64,000 bases of DNA from Gigaspora rosea (GCA_003550325.1 QKWP01000048.1:411476-475475); one strand, 5' to 3'. Positions 46,054-59,053 are shown, counted from the first letter of the stretch. Numbers and translations: made by a program. The notes: a model not told the origin generated them from the sequence alone.

Positions 46054-49000
46054 CTATTCATCAATATCATCCGGTATTTCCAATTCATACGCTTTAGTTT
46101 CTATAAAAATGATTATAAATTAATGGTAACAATGATATAATATGATAACATAATTTATTATAAAACTATATTTATAATTACCTTTATAATAAATATTAGA
46201 TGGGATAAAACTACTTTTATAATGTGAATCATTATATATTTGCGTATATTCATTTTTCTTATTTTGTAATTTTTTATCAGATTCTGATAATTCTGACAAA
46301 ATAGTTTCATTATTCTGCCATTCTGCAAAAATGTCACAAATTTCCTTTACAGTTGGTCGTTTTTCTGGTTCTGCATTCCAACATTTTTTAATTAAATCAG
46401 CGTAACATGTTGCCGTATTTTCGTCAATAGATGGTCGTAAACCATCACATATTTTTTGGATTTTAGATTGTAATTTAGATTGTACCATAGATTGGGATGT
46501 CTCCTCAAAAGGAACAGGTTTACCGTTTAAAATTTCCCACATGATCATACCAAATGAATAAATATCAGATGCTTTAGTATATTGTTGTTTGTCCCAAACT
46601 TCTGGAGCAATATATGGTAAAATACCAAAAATTCCATCTGATTTTGATTTAGTTGCTATCGAAAGCCCTAAATCTGTAATATATGCGCTTTTATGACTAT
46701 TAAGAAGTATATTTCCACTATGTAAATCACGATGAATAAGGTCATGCGAATGAATTATCTGAAGATCTGATGCAATACATTGTAGTAGGTTTAATTTGTC
46801 TTTCCAATCCGTTTGTGTTATTTTTTGTAAATTTTGGCGCAAAGAACCTTCTGAAGCATATTCCATAACAAGAATATAATCTTTAGTAACTTTATCTCTC
46901 GATATACCAAAACACTTTAAAAAAGTTGGATCTTTAAGACCGATATCACAATACGCTTTTAACTTATTATTATTAAAATAAATCATATATTAAAACTTGC
47001 TAAATGAATGATAATTAGCAAAAAAAAAACAATTACTGTAATAATAATTACCTCTTTTATAAATTCATCACGATAATTATTTGATTTATGAAGTAATTTA
47101 AGCGCAACATCTATATCTAAATCTTGATCTTCATCATACCATGAAGCACAATATACAGTTGCAAATCCACCTTTACCAATTTCTTCAATATCTTCAAAGT
47201 CATCGTAAGAAAACCATGATAATTGATACTTATTTTCTATTAATAATTTTTTCAAATCATCTTCGATTTCTGAATTATCGGCCCATTCATTCTTAGCTAA
47301 TAATTATTTATAAATTTCGTTAATTTTAAATTATGAATAAAAATAATAACAATATACAATAATTTATAATAAAATATGAAGTATAATACCTAATGTTGAA
47401 TCTTTTTCTCTAATAAAGTGAATAAGCATATGAAGTTATTAAATAATATTCAATGAATATACATGTAAATTAGCGATTTAACACGATCACACACATATTT
47501 ATCGAATAAAAGATCAGGCGTAACGAACGGTCTATTCTTAAAAATCATCTATAGTTCAAAGTTTTGCTTGCAAAATCATTTTTCGTGTTCTGACGAAAAA
47601 TATTTTGGGAATTTACAGATGAGGTCGAGTCAAATTATTAAATATAGAGGATCGAAGATAAAAATTATTACATATCCGTTATGCAACTAAGTCACAAGTG
47701 TATGTCATATGGCTTGTGTTCATTCGTTAATCCACGAAATTGATTGGCGTATAAATATTTATCACATGGCTGGAGAATGATGTGGGTCAATTAAAGTATG
47801 ATTCAAAGTCTGGCTCAAATAAATCATATGTGGGTTGTACCAAATTCTTGCAAGTAAGCTCGAAGAGGGTTTTCAGATTTAAGAGGATTAACTAAGTTAA
47901 TTAATTGTCCACATCATTGCGCCAGTCACGCAACTAATGTTTGCGCTACCAAGCAATTTCAAGAATAAGCGAATGAACACAAGTCACATGAACTACACTT
48001 TTGACTTATTTTACAAACGTAGGGATAACTCTTGTAATAATTTTTGATCTTTAGGCTTCTATATGAACAAGGGCCTATTTCTCATTTTTAGACCCGTTCC
48101 CCCAAATTTTTTTGATTCTTTCAATTACATCTGATCTTACGATTGACTTGGTGCGTCACACTACACCAGTATATATTTAAACTTTAATTAAAATTTACCT
48201 TTGAAACCAGTATTTGGCTTTATCCAAATCTCTTGTTATTCCAATACCATTTCGATAACATTCTGCAACTCTTGACATTCCACTAGTGTCCCCCATCTCT
48301 GCCGATTTTTGATAATAAATGAACGCTTTACGTTCATCCTTTTCAACACCAATTCCTTCAGCATAACAATTACCAACATTATATGTTCCATCAGCATTCC
48401 CCATCTCTGCGGATTTTTGATAATAAATGAATGCCTTTTGTTCATCCACTTCAACTCCAATTCCTTCATCATAACAATATCCAAGCTTAAATATTCCTTC
48501 ATCATCCCCCATCTCTGCCGATTTTTGATAACAAGTGAATGCCTTATTTTCGTCCTTTTCAACTCCTATTCCGTTTTCATAACAATTTCCAACACTAAAT
48601 ATCCCTCTAGCGTCACCTAATTCTGCTGATTTTTGATAATAAATGAATGCTTTATGTTCATCCTTTTCTACTCCAATTCCTTCTTCATAACAATATCCAA
48701 CCTGACATATTCCACCAGTGTTTCCCATCTCTGCAGATTTTTGATAATAAATGAACGCTTTATGGTCATCTTTTTCAACACCAGCTCCTTCAGTATAACA
48801 ATATCCAATATTATACGTTCCTAAGGAACTACCTAACTCTGCTGATTTTTGTAAATAAATTAATGCCTTATTTTCATCCTTTTCAACTCCGGTTCCATTA
48901 AGATAACAACGACCAACTTCATTTGTTCCATTTGCATGACCCATTTCCGCTGATTTTCGGTAATAAATGTAGGCTTGATATGCATCCTTTTCAACTCCAA

Positions 49001-50093
49001 TTCCATTTTGATAGCAATATCCAACATTATAAGTTCCAATTACGCTCCCCATATCTGCGGATTTTTTATAATAAATGAATGCCTTATGTTTATCTTTTTC
49101 AACTCCAATTCCTTTATCATAACAATATCCAACCTGACATGTTCCATTAGGGTGCCCCATCTCTGCTGATTTCAGATAATAAGTGAATGCCTTATATGCA
49201 TCTTTTTCAACGCCAATTCCATTTTGATAACAAGTTCCAACATTATATGTTCCAACGGTAATATTCATCTCTGCGGATTTTTGATAATTAATGAATGCCT
49301 TAGTTACATCCTTTTCAACACCAATTCCATTCTGATAACAATATCCAACCTGGCATGTTCCATTAGCATACCCCATCTCAGAAGATTTTTGATAATAGAT
49401 GAATGCATTATGTTCGTCCTTTTCAACTCCAATTCCATTAAGATAGCAATATCCGAGTCTATAAGTTCCATATATATCACCCATTTCTGCAGATTTTTGA
49501 TAATAAAAGAATGCTTTATCTTTATCCTTTTCAACACCAATTCCATTTTCATAACAATTGCCAACACCAGATGCTCCACCAGAATGACCCATCTCAACAG
49601 ATTTTTGATAATAAATGAATGCCTTATGTCCATCCTTCTCAACACCAGTTCCATTATAATAACAATATCCAACCATATACGTTCCCCTATCGTCCCCCAT
49701 TTCAGCCGATTTTTGATAATAAATGAATGCCTTATTTTTATCCGTTTTAACCCATTTACCATAAAAATAACAACTTGCAAGAATAATTTGAACCGTAGGA
49801 TTGATTTGATCATTTAAACAAAATTTGATAATATTTTCAGGATTTTGTTTATTCTTTATTAGAAACTGTTCTAACGTATCAAGAATTGAATCAGAACTTT
49901 TGCCTTTCAATCTTTCTTCATTATATAGATTACATATTTCTTTAACAATTTTATTAAGAGATGCCTGTGAAGAATCCTGTGAATTGTTATCATCTAAATG
50001 CAATTGAGTAACATTATCAGTTATTTGAGTAATATCTGATGAATTGTCGATTTTTTCTAGCTGTTCTACTTGTTGTTTGTTGTAAATTGACAT
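46054..50093 (-). CDS. Sel1-repeat protein kinase, five-exon gene
   Basis: My exon model (minus strand) is 50093-48199, 47409-47390, 47296-47052, 46962-46182, 46100-46054, with GT-AG at every intron and 995 residues. Exon 1 gives an N-terminal region of about 100 residues and 15 Sel1-like repeats of 36 residues (AFIYYQKSAEMG...GYCYxNGIGVEKD), a helical protein-interaction scaffold. It ends at a conserved AAAG|GTAAAT donor; without splicing a stop follows at once. A 20-nt microexon joins it in frame to the kinase. The kinase has the glycine loop GKGGFATVY (about 679-687), VALK lysine (705), HRDLHSGN catalytic loop (797-804), DLG in place of DFG (817-819), APE (839-841) and the EKRPT arginine, so all catalytic residues are present. 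It resembles the tyrosine-kinase-like group; activity on Ser/Thr or Tyr cannot be told. The last exon encodes an acidic tail ending DDIDE. Intron 1 is 789 bp, so a separate kinase-only transcript is possible. The likely role is cytosolic signalling; the partner is unknown. Confidence 0.85.
47390..47409 (-). other. 20-nt microexon joining Sel1 and kinase parts
   Basis: On the minus strand, TTTATTAG precedes AGAAAAAGATTCAACATTAG, and GTATTATA follows. The split codons work on both sides: AG from exon 1 plus A, and G plus CT from exon 3. The same place in copy III (60420-60439) keeps both splice sites and the 20-nt length. Every other nearby AG gives a stop or a frameshift. Confidence 0.8.
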
Positions 50094-52529
50094 TTTGTCA
50101 CAAGAAAGAATGTTACGTGTGGGAGCATCAGCTTTAATAATGATATTATATACGTACGTACGTACGTACGTGCTGTATTACATTGTGAATTATTAAATAC
50201 ATACTAATGTTTCGGTTACGGGATGTCTAAAGCCGTGCCAAGTCATATGTTATTGTCTTCTATTAAAAGTAAAATTATTCTCCGACATTTTTTTTATTAA
50301 TGCCCTAGATAGGTTTAGACGCTCGTTTTTTGACGGGCTGGTCCGTGTCGATCAAAATAAACAATTTTACTGGCATTTTATTTGCGCAGGTGATACAAAC
50401 CAAAATAGGCAATGTGATTTTTAAATAAACTACGTTAGAGGTTATAGAAACATATTAAAACATCGTTATATGAAAAATTTCATTCCCAACATTTTTAATT
50501 ATGCACAATGACCAATTTAAATATTTTTACTCCTTTCGTACATGTTCCGATTCTACTCTCCGATTGGCTATTTTCTTCAAGAATTTGTGTTACCCGCGCA
50601 AAGAATTGGGTGCATTTTACTGGTCCCGGGGAGACCATCGCAAATATGGAAACAATTACCCGAGTCACCCGGTCGTTACACAATTGATAAACTTCCAGCC
50701 AATCAAAATCATTAATTTAAAAAAAAATAAGAACGAAACGAAACATGAGCAAAGAAATATAATCAAAAAATTTATATTAAAAATTCAAAGTAAATATCGT
50801 TGAATATTGTTACATGTTGAGAAACATATCTTTATTGACTTAGATCATTTTTAAACTATATTATTTAAACTTTTATAACCATCGCTATTTAAGAACTTTT
50901 ATAATCTCTGCATATATAATAAACTTAATTTTTCATAGTATCACATACAGTACCATTATTCTACTGAAGAAACCCACATATATCATAATTTTGTTCTACA
51001 CATCATATTACATATATATCCGCATAAATTTACTAATAAGTTCTAAAAATTTTGTATTGAAAAAATAAATTAATAACTTTTATATATTTTTCAACTTTTT
51101 AAGAAGAAAAATCTCTAAGTAACCATACAAAAAAGATCGTGCAATCTAAACTTATACTTATATTACTTTTCTTTATCGCTATTTTAAGCTTTTTTACTCT
51201 TTTTTGCACAACTAACGAGATTTTTCAACAAAATTGTGGTTAATTACTTATAACTTCGATCTGTGAGGTGTTGTTGGATTAAGTTGGATTAAGCGAATAT
51301 GTTATTACTAATACTATGCTGTATTTATGTGTGCTTATAGAAGATTATGGTGCATCATTTATTTTCTTAACTTCATGTTCCTTGTTCAAGATTTTTTCAT
51401 GAAGATACCCATTGGGGTCGTGAAATTGCCGATAACTCAAAAGTTTATCTCTATATGAAATTACTTATTGTGCACAACAAAAAAATTCCTTGTGGAATTT
51501 TGACATAGTATGAACACCTACTACTGTAGCATTAAGCTTGATTACTTTAAGAATATTTTACATATTTGATATTTTTGATTAGTATGAATCTGAAATATGC
51601 ATTTATCACGTCCTACTGTAGTATCCAGTTTATTTAAATATAATTTGTCTAGTTTTGAAACTGAGAGCTGTGTATTTATAGTTCGAATCATATAGGTATT
51701 TGCAACGAGTTGATTATAAATAAAATTTAACATTATGCAATACTTTATATCCATTTTGGAAATAAGAAAACCAAAAAATATTATCGTTCTTTTCAAGTTC
51801 AGAAGTTATTGCTATTGTCAAATTTAAATATCATTCGAAATCCGGAAATCAAGATTTAAAATTTAATATAATAATACAATTCTGTATTGGTCAAAATATA
51901 TAATATTTATAACCAATTCTAATATTAAATTCTAATAATGATATATTTTTCCAGACTCTAAGCAAAGATTACTCGATGTTTATGGTCATTTCGAATTTTA
52001 CGAGCCTGTTGAATTTGAAATAGCCTTAAATATCAAAAATTAGCGGGACATAATGAATATTATACTTTCACCAAAAATTTGTAAAAATATAAGTGAATAA
52101 ATCTAAGAAAATTTTATTTTTTTGTCTAGTCAACAAACCACTATGTGACTAAATATCCAAATAGATGTTATATTTCTGTAGAAAACTGATATATACTGAG
52201 TAATCTTTTGAACATTTTATCATAAGCAATAGTTCATAATATATATTTAAAAAGTTTTACCATTATTAGAAGGTTATATTGTAATTTATTGCAATCGAAT
52301 ATTACAGTTTCACAAAGTTTTTTATTAGTAAAAAAAAAAGTTCTATTCAGCTAAAGTTGTAAAATATAGATAATGAACAAAACATTTTGTATTGTAATCA
52401 AAATTAGTTTTTTATACTATGAAAAAATGTAAGAAATTTCCGCTATTATTAATATATACAACAATCAATTCTTGTGTATACCAGATGGATATCAAAAAAA
52501 GTGAAAATAATATAAGAAATCTTAATTTT
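50094..52529. other. Gene-free stretch with ACGT microsatellite
   Basis: This holds the promoter side of the SLR-kinase gene. A run of (ACGT)n occupies 50152-50171, about 60 bases upstream of the start codon. Overlapping frames of 62-100 codons at 50495-50803 on opposite strands show no family and are not called. Confidence 0.5.
50152..50171. repeat. (ACGT)n microsatellite
   Basis: Five tandem TACG units close to the 5' end of the SLR-kinase gene. The run is fully self-complementary. Confidence 0.9.
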
Positions 52530-54747
52530 TATTTGTTAGCTATTTATTCGTAAAAAAAGTCATATATTTGGGAAATTTTGAAGATTTCCATTTGATGGTC
52601 AATTATCTGGTGGTATTAAGGCCGTTTGAATTAAAACTTTGTTTAACGTTATCCCTCATCCAATAGAAGTAACAGATTAGATTGTTCAAATATATTAGAC
52701 AGTACAGTATGGCAGCCAGGATTTTTCGGTTATGCCCGGGATTTATTAGTATACTATTTAATTTTATGTTTGTTTAATTTTCTATCTCTCCTATAAATAC
52801 GAAAAAAAGCACCGTAAATATAAATTTAATTTTTTCAAAGTAAACTTTCATAATGCTTCTTGAATTCCAAAAAATTAACGATATTTGAATAAACCAAAAA
52901 TTTTGATCTTTGTGTATTATTATTCCTTAGCTTTGGCAAATTGAAAAAAAGAAATGTTAAATGATTTCTTATTAAAATGCAGATTATTACAGTATTAGAC
53001 TGTTTAATACATACTTTGTTTTGAAGTAACCGAATATATAATTGCAGATCCACCCTAACTAACTGTTTGTTCGGATTAACAAATTTAAATTAAGTGAAGT
53101 TTCGAAACTATTCGAAAAGAAAATGAATAAACATAAAAGACAAGAAAGAATGGGATAAAAATTTTAATAAATGTCCGATATTTTCTGAATAGAAAAATTT
53201 ATAAAATAAGGAAATAAATAAACTTTTTCTACTGAAAACTAAGAGAACGTTAAATTAAATAATTCGTTTCATGCGAACATAAATCTCAAAAATATTTAAG
53301 CACTGCGAAGAATCTAAATTTAAAACTCTGCTGCAAGATTATAAGCGTAATATAAGATAATATTTTTTGACAATCAATCGCTTGTAACCCATTTACCTTT
53401 TGCATTCTAAAAAAAAACCTATCAAAAATTGTTATATACCAGTCCTTTATTTTGTTCTAGCCCTGACAATGACAATAAACTTTATTACTTTAAATGTTGC
53501 TAATTTACTGGAGTAATTTGCTACCCATTTTTGTTTTTTTTTTTTATCATCCAAATTCAATATGTGATAGGAACGGGTGCAAAGCAAGCCCTGATCAAAT
53601 ACTATGTAATGATTCTGCTCAAAACGTGTAACCTAGATCATGTGCCCACGTAATTTACCTATCATAGGTTTCCCTGAGTCGCTGCAGCTATTTCTAGGTT
53701 TAATGGACAATAGATGAGGAACTGCCGTTTCTGACGTAATCAACACTTATGAATCTAAGTCTTAAGTAGAATTATCATCATATAATGATTAAATACTAAT
53801 TATGATAGACGTAGCTCTAGGGTAGCCTATTAAATTATAAAGTTTTGCATTATTCAAAATTTATATACCGAGTTACATTAGGGTTAGGTTTTAATGGCAT
53901 AATTGTTATTGAATCTGACCAAGTTTGCCAAAAAGTAATTTTTCAGTAATTTGCTGAAGATGTGGAAATTATCTATATGTACAGTATATAAGCAAATTAT
54001 TTGCTAATCAAGTCACCAGATTTGTAAGCGAAATTATGCTGCACAACTTTATCCTTAAGAATGAACAAAGGTAAATTTACCGTAATTTACAAATAAATAT
54101 ACATTATTGGGCAAAAATTTTTGAATATATAACGGTAAATTTGTTCAACCGGGCAAATGAAAACGTGCCGCTTCGCACAAATCATATCGGTTGAGACAAT
54201 TTAATGTTATTCAAAAATTTGCCTAATAATGGTGTTATTCGACAGTTTATGATCATGATTGGTAAGAAGTTGTTGGCTGAGTTTTAATTCAAGTAAACAT
54301 GATTATTTCGTAACCTATAAAAAAAATAACGGAAAGAAATACATTCATGATCATAAGAGTTTGTCTGATAACATAGTTGATTTACCAAAAAAAATCAAAA
54401 TTATATAATTTAACAATCCTGAATCTGACAAATTTAATTTGACTTACGACGTATTAATGAGCAAAGTCAGCAAAATTGGCGCAAAGTTCTAAAAGGTTAA
54501 TTCCCGATATGTGTCATAATGATTAATTTATTGGCTATAAATTCTGTAATATATGGTCCAGTCTTTCGCTTAATTTTCTTCTTATGGTAAAAAATACGTA
54601 ATGCACATCATGATTAATGCTACAATTTGTCTGGTTAAAATAATGTGCTTAGGATTATATAAACGAAAAATTAAAAAATTTACAATTGATCGTGATATAG
54701 ATCGTGATATAGTAACAAGAAAGGCAGTAATTTTATTCGCTACGGGT
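52530..54747 (-). repeat. Module copy II, 3' flank only
   Basis: It matches 44090-45790 and 57700-58810 (same landmarks in the same order, ending at AACAAGAAAGG...TTCGCTA). It then stops abruptly at MITE sequence (54748 on). The kinase and Sel1 exons that should follow are absent, so this copy lost its gene. Confidence 0.8.
53921..54421. mobile_element. 501-bp hAT-like element in module copy II
   Basis: It starts CAAGTTTGCC and ends AACAATCCTG. A perfect 8-bp direct repeat AATCTGAC flanks it (53913-53920 and 54422-54429). It is longer than copy I because a further inverted-repeat piece (ATTATTGGGCAAAAATTT and its inverse, about 54100-54235) sits inside. Confidence 0.82.
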
Positions 54748-55300
54748 CGGATTTTTTTTTTTAAAAAAAAGAATTAAGTTTGCGTGGCCTAAATTAATTC
54801 ATATTCACATCTAAGGTCACGCAAAGTTAATTCTTCGGTTTGCATAACATGGAATCAGAAAATTTTGGTTTTTTTTTTATCTGCCTATCGGGTAATTCCG
54901 GAAAATCAAGGTCATCATCGGGTGACACCGGAGAAAATATTAAAATGGCAAAAATGGAATAATAGGAATTTAAAAAAAAAAAATTTTTTTTTATTAGAAA
55001 ATTGGGTCGGCGGGTTATGCAAAATGAAAAATTAACTTTGCGCCTAGGCCACGTAAAGTTAATTTTTCGTTTTTGCACTAAATGGTGTTCCAAATTCCAG
55101 TCAAGGTGGTCGGATTTTTTTTTTTTTAATAATATTTTTTTTCGGATCTCTCGGGTAATTCCGGAAATTTAAGGTCATCATCGGTGACACTGGAGAAAAA
55201 ATTAAATGGCAAAAAGGCACAATAGAAATTTAAAAAAAATTTTTTTTTGGAAAAAATGGGTCGCGGGTTATGCAAAATGAAAAATTAACTTTATTCCTGA
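54748..55300. mobile_element. Cluster of three AAAGTTAA-family MITEs
   Basis: A partial short element (54748-54790) comes first. Then come the spacer with TTAATTCATATTCACATC, a full element 54815-55044 (GGTCACGCAAAG to CTTTGCGCC) and a third from 55047 with the AATTCCGG / GGTCATCATCGG core. The order is the inverse of 5430-5777 and 25251-25518. Elements two and three meet at CTAGG, as at 5425-5430. Confidence 0.78.
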
Positions 55301-56031
55301 AATACGATACAGTATATTTTTATTATAAAAATGTAGCAATATAGTTGCTATATTAACTAATTGTTCAATATTTAATATTTCTGATTTACAGGCTATTTTC
55401 TTGCCTCGATGAATGAATACATTTCGGTGATAAACACTAAAGATTTGGTTTCGTTCAACAATAACTTATTAAATTATTAAAAGTTGTTTATGATTAACTT
55501 CCTACATGTCTAGTTTTTAAATAAAAGTGTGGTAAAATTGAAGCTAATAACATATACTTAGGTTAGTGTTAAACAGCTTAGTGCCAACAGGTAAAATTTA
55601 TTTTTTTTTTAATTAATTTACTAAAGAATGCTACAATATGCTCCCTTTATTAGTTTCAATAGTTTTTGCATCGTTTCAGGTGATTAATTTGCAATTAACA
55701 ATTAAGAATTAACAATGAAGATACTCAGTTCGATAGTTTTATGCGCATGTAAAAGTATAGAATAAACTTTTTAAACTTTAAAAGATAAAAACTCTGTAAA
55801 ATACAGAAATAACTAAACTTAAGCAAGTACTATTGAACCTCTTAAAATGATATGCATCGTGGTCGGATTTGCATCAGTATTTAAAGATTATCAGGTTGAA
55901 AATCTTATAAATTATTAAATTTATACAGTAGGAAACTGACTTTGTAGACTAATTTTCATCAGATTTGACAAATTATCAATTTTGATAGAATTGGTCAACT
56001 GTATTTATGATCTTTAGTTTGTGTTGATGAT
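55126..56031 (-). repeat. Arm B of the dispersed inverted duplication
   Basis: Reverse complement of 3991-4862, with an added block at about 55750-55870. The join to the MITE cluster is shared with arm A, so the MITE was already present when the segment was copied. Confidence 0.8.
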
Positions 56032-56561
56032 ATCCAGCATAGAAAAATGGATATGTGATCAATTGATTTATATTACTCCAGAAATACGCGTTAATTCAAA
56101 ATGCATATGGCGTACAATTTTTGAAATAATGAACATTAACGATACAGTACTCAAACCTAATAAACTTAGTTAATTGACTAAAAGATTTTAGCCAATTCCT
56201 ACGTTATTTAAATCTGTCTTTTGACATTGGTTAAAAAATGACCGAGATAGATTTTGCATATATAAAAACTCGTCATTTTCCTTTGACAACAATCCATAAC
56301 ACATTCTTATTACTGTATTAACAACTTCGGGATATTGTTATATGAAATAATAAAATTGCAAGATCGAAGAAATTGAAAAGAAAATTTAAAGCTAATGAGT
56401 CAAACGTTATAAAATAGTCAAATATATTAGCTTTGTTATTTATTAAATGTATACTAATTTTTTATATGATAATGATTTTTTATATTTTTTATTAAAAATT
56501 CTTTTTCGTTGTATATATAAGATTAAGTTGAACAGATTAATCATGGGTTAAGTATATCTTG
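56032..56561. other. Intergenic stretch
   Basis: AT-rich; nothing recognised. Confidence 0.45.
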
Positions 56562-56859
56562 CATATCGGCGTGTTTGGTTCATCATATTTGAGTAACCCC
56601 AAAATTTTGGGGTCCAAATGTAGATCAATTTTTATAGTCAAATTTTATAAAACGAATTATTACTATACAAGTATACTAAAGTATGTAGTATATTTTACTA
56701 TATAAAAATATGACTACTGTATAAACTTTTTAATATTAAAAGCAAACTCATATTTGTACATAGTGTATATACAGTAGAAGCACTAAATAGAAAAGATCTA
56801 ACTTGAATAATCATAGTATTATTAATAAAGATATATATTTGTATATGAATTGTCTCCAC

Positions 56860-57184
56860 TAAAACAATATTGATAAAAATTACCACATAGAGAATATCGT
56901 GTAAGATATTTACCAAATATTCCTACAAAGGCATTCTCACTGCTAAATACTTGATTTCCAACGGTGCGATGATGGCTTTTTAGATGCTTCTAAATTTCTC
57001 ATATCATAGCTTTTTTAATATGATCAAGCTCATAGTTAGGTAGTGGCAATATATGCAAAGACAGTATATTATGGTCCTTATGTTTTATTGTTTCATGACG
57101 TTTAAGACCACGTTGAGTCTTGTAAGATCGTGAACGTGTACAAAGAGAACAAGTAAATCTTGAAGTACTAATTGAATTAGACAT
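56860..57184 (-). pseudogene. C2H2 zinc-finger gene fragment
   Basis: It opens at 57184 with MSNSISTSRFTCSLC and has one finger-like unit: CSLC, 14 residues, H, 4 residues, H (GLKRHETIKH). That spacing is longer than the standard C2H2 finger. The first stop is at 56999, but readable sequence continues in the same frame past two stops (KHLKSHHRTVGNQVF, then FVGIFGKYLTRYS), so this is a broken copy of a longer protein. Similar short C2H2 proteins are, from memory, common in arbuscular mycorrhizal fungi. The function is unknown. It lies wholly inside the TIR element 56562-57503. Confidence 0.6.
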
Positions 57185-57368
57185 AACTAGCTATTTTAAA
57201 TAGTTAATATATAAAATAAAACTTATATAACAGTAAATTCTACTATACTATATACCTATTGGTCAAAAAGACGATGGGTTGAGGCTTTGAACGATGGGTT
57301 CCAACGCGTTTACTTATATTTTTTATAGTAAATAAATATTTTTGAGGTGTTATTTAAATGATTTTCAT

Positions 57369-57430
57369 ACTCACATGATATTAAAATAGGGCGTGATTTT
57401 ACTCACATGATATTAAAATAGGGCGTGATC
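57369..57430. repeat. 32-bp direct duplication
   Basis: Two copies of ACTCACATGATATTAAAATA plus GGGCGTGAT in tandem, inside the right part of the 942-bp TIR element. Confidence 0.9.
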
Positions 57431-57699
57431 AGTGCGTGATCTAATAAATTTTGGGGTACTATAGTATAATTTTATGACCCTAAAAACCAAACACGCCGAT
57501 ATGTATTGTCATGCCATACTTTTTCCTACCAAACTCAAAAAACATTTAGGACAGAAAAATCCAACAAATTTTAATAAAAGAAAAAAATTTTTTAACATAT
57601 TAATGCAGAATTAACGTGAATTTCTCAATGGAAGGTTAAAGTCAGCAGACGATACTGTAGTTTTAAAAAATTTATTTGTCAAGAATGATGTAAAAACAT

Positions 57700-59053
57700 T
57701 AGAGTATACAACAGAGTTTTGCGTTTATTTTCATGGGTATCAGATCAGATAAAAATCTCGTAAACATAAAGACAAGAAAGGCTGTACTACAAATTTGAAC
57801 AAATGTTCAATATTTTCAGGATATAGATAAATTTTTTCTGCAGAGAACATAAGAGAGCATTAAGTTAAATAATTTGTTTTCATAGAACATAAGATTTCAA
57901 ACACTGCGAAGAATCTAAATTTAAATTGCTGCTTGCAAGATTATAAGTCTAAATGAGATAATTTGGTTTGGTAATAAATCATTTATAACACATATACCAT
58001 TTGCATTATAAAAAAAAATTATCGAAAATTCTTATCTTTATTTTGCTCTAGCCTGACCATACAATAAATTTTAATACTTTAAATGCTGCACTTTATTTGA
58101 TTGTTTAAAATTTTCTGTTAATTTGCTAGAGTAATGCGCTAACCGTTTTTGTTTTTCATCATGTAATGATTCTGATGATTTTGCACGAAATGTTAACCTG
58201 ATCATGTGTCCACGTAATCTACCTATAATGGGTTGCCTGAGTCGTCACAGTTATTTCAAGTTTTAATGCGTTTACCGTAATCAACACTTATGCAATCTAA
58301 GTATTAAGTAAAATTAGCATCATATAATACTAATTATGACATTCGTAGCACTTCGGTAGCCTATTGTTTTCGTCATTTCAAAATTTATATACTTGAGTTT
58401 CAATATGGCTAGCGTGAACCCTATGTTATAAGAGTAGGTTTTAATGGCATAATTATTATTGAATCTGACCAAGGCTGCCATGAACTCATTTGCTGAGGTT
58501 GTGGTAAATTGTCTATATGTATATATTTTAGCTTTGGTTGGTTTAAGAGTTTTTAGCCAATTTATAAGCGAAATTATGTTGCACCAACTTTATCTTTAAA
58601 AATAAAAGATCAAAAAGGCTAAATTCCGACATGTGCCAAATTCTTTAATGTAAAAATACGTAATTCACAGCATGAAAATGCTGTAATTTATCTGGTTAGC
58701 ACAATGTGCGTAGGATTATATTAAAAATAATTAATAAATTGACTCGGCACGGTCGAAAATTTAATCAAAGCAATTAATAGAAATATGGTAAAAGAAATGC
58801 AGCAATTTTGTTTGCTACATCTCGAATTTATTAACGAACATAGCCAACAACAAATTCTATATGCAAAATTTTTAAAACTCGCGCATTCAAAGATTATTAA
58901 AATACTTGATATTTTAAGAATTGAAATCGATATAAATGAATAATTTCAAAATTTTTAATAAATAAAAGATACAATTTCACAAGCAGGTTTAATTTTTAAT
59001 AAAGACTAAATATCCTCTACCATATTTTCTATTCAAAAATTAGGAGATTACTT
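57700..59053 (-). repeat. Module copy III, 3' flank
   Basis: It matches copies I and II. It includes the GAATCTGACC junction and the left end of the hAT-like MITE (58471 on), whose right end is deleted. It is followed by the kinase exons in the same order as copy I. Confidence 0.78.

Larger units (their letters stand above)
56562..57503. mobile_element. 942-bp TIR element carrying a zinc-finger gene relic
   Basis: Perfect 19-bp inverted ends, CATATCGGCGTGTTTGGTT and its inverse, are followed by imperfect pairing (CCCCAAAATTTTGGGG at left, TTTTGGGGTACT at right). No clear target duplication is seen. The only coding-like content is the C2H2 relic at 56860-57184. No transposase. Confidence 0.72.

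Noticed and set aside
46120..47255. Two separate kinase genes (90 and 288 codons)
   Set aside because: The kinase domain is split between them at a GT-AG intron of 89 bp in matching phase, so they are exons of one gene.
48236..48562. Extra minus-strand frames with KRHSFIIKNRQRWG-like repeats
   Set aside because: Same strand but shifted frame of the Sel1 array; a periodic by-product, not a second protein.
49224..49817. 197-codon frame on the + strand, and similar + frames over 48309-49169 and 61232-63751
   Set aside because: They lie exactly antisense to the Sel1 repeats and repeat with the same 36-codon period. They are shadows of the repeat codons.
50495..50803. Frames of 62 and 100 codons on opposite strands
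   Set aside because: They overlap each other, match nothing recognised and have no paralogue in the other module copies.
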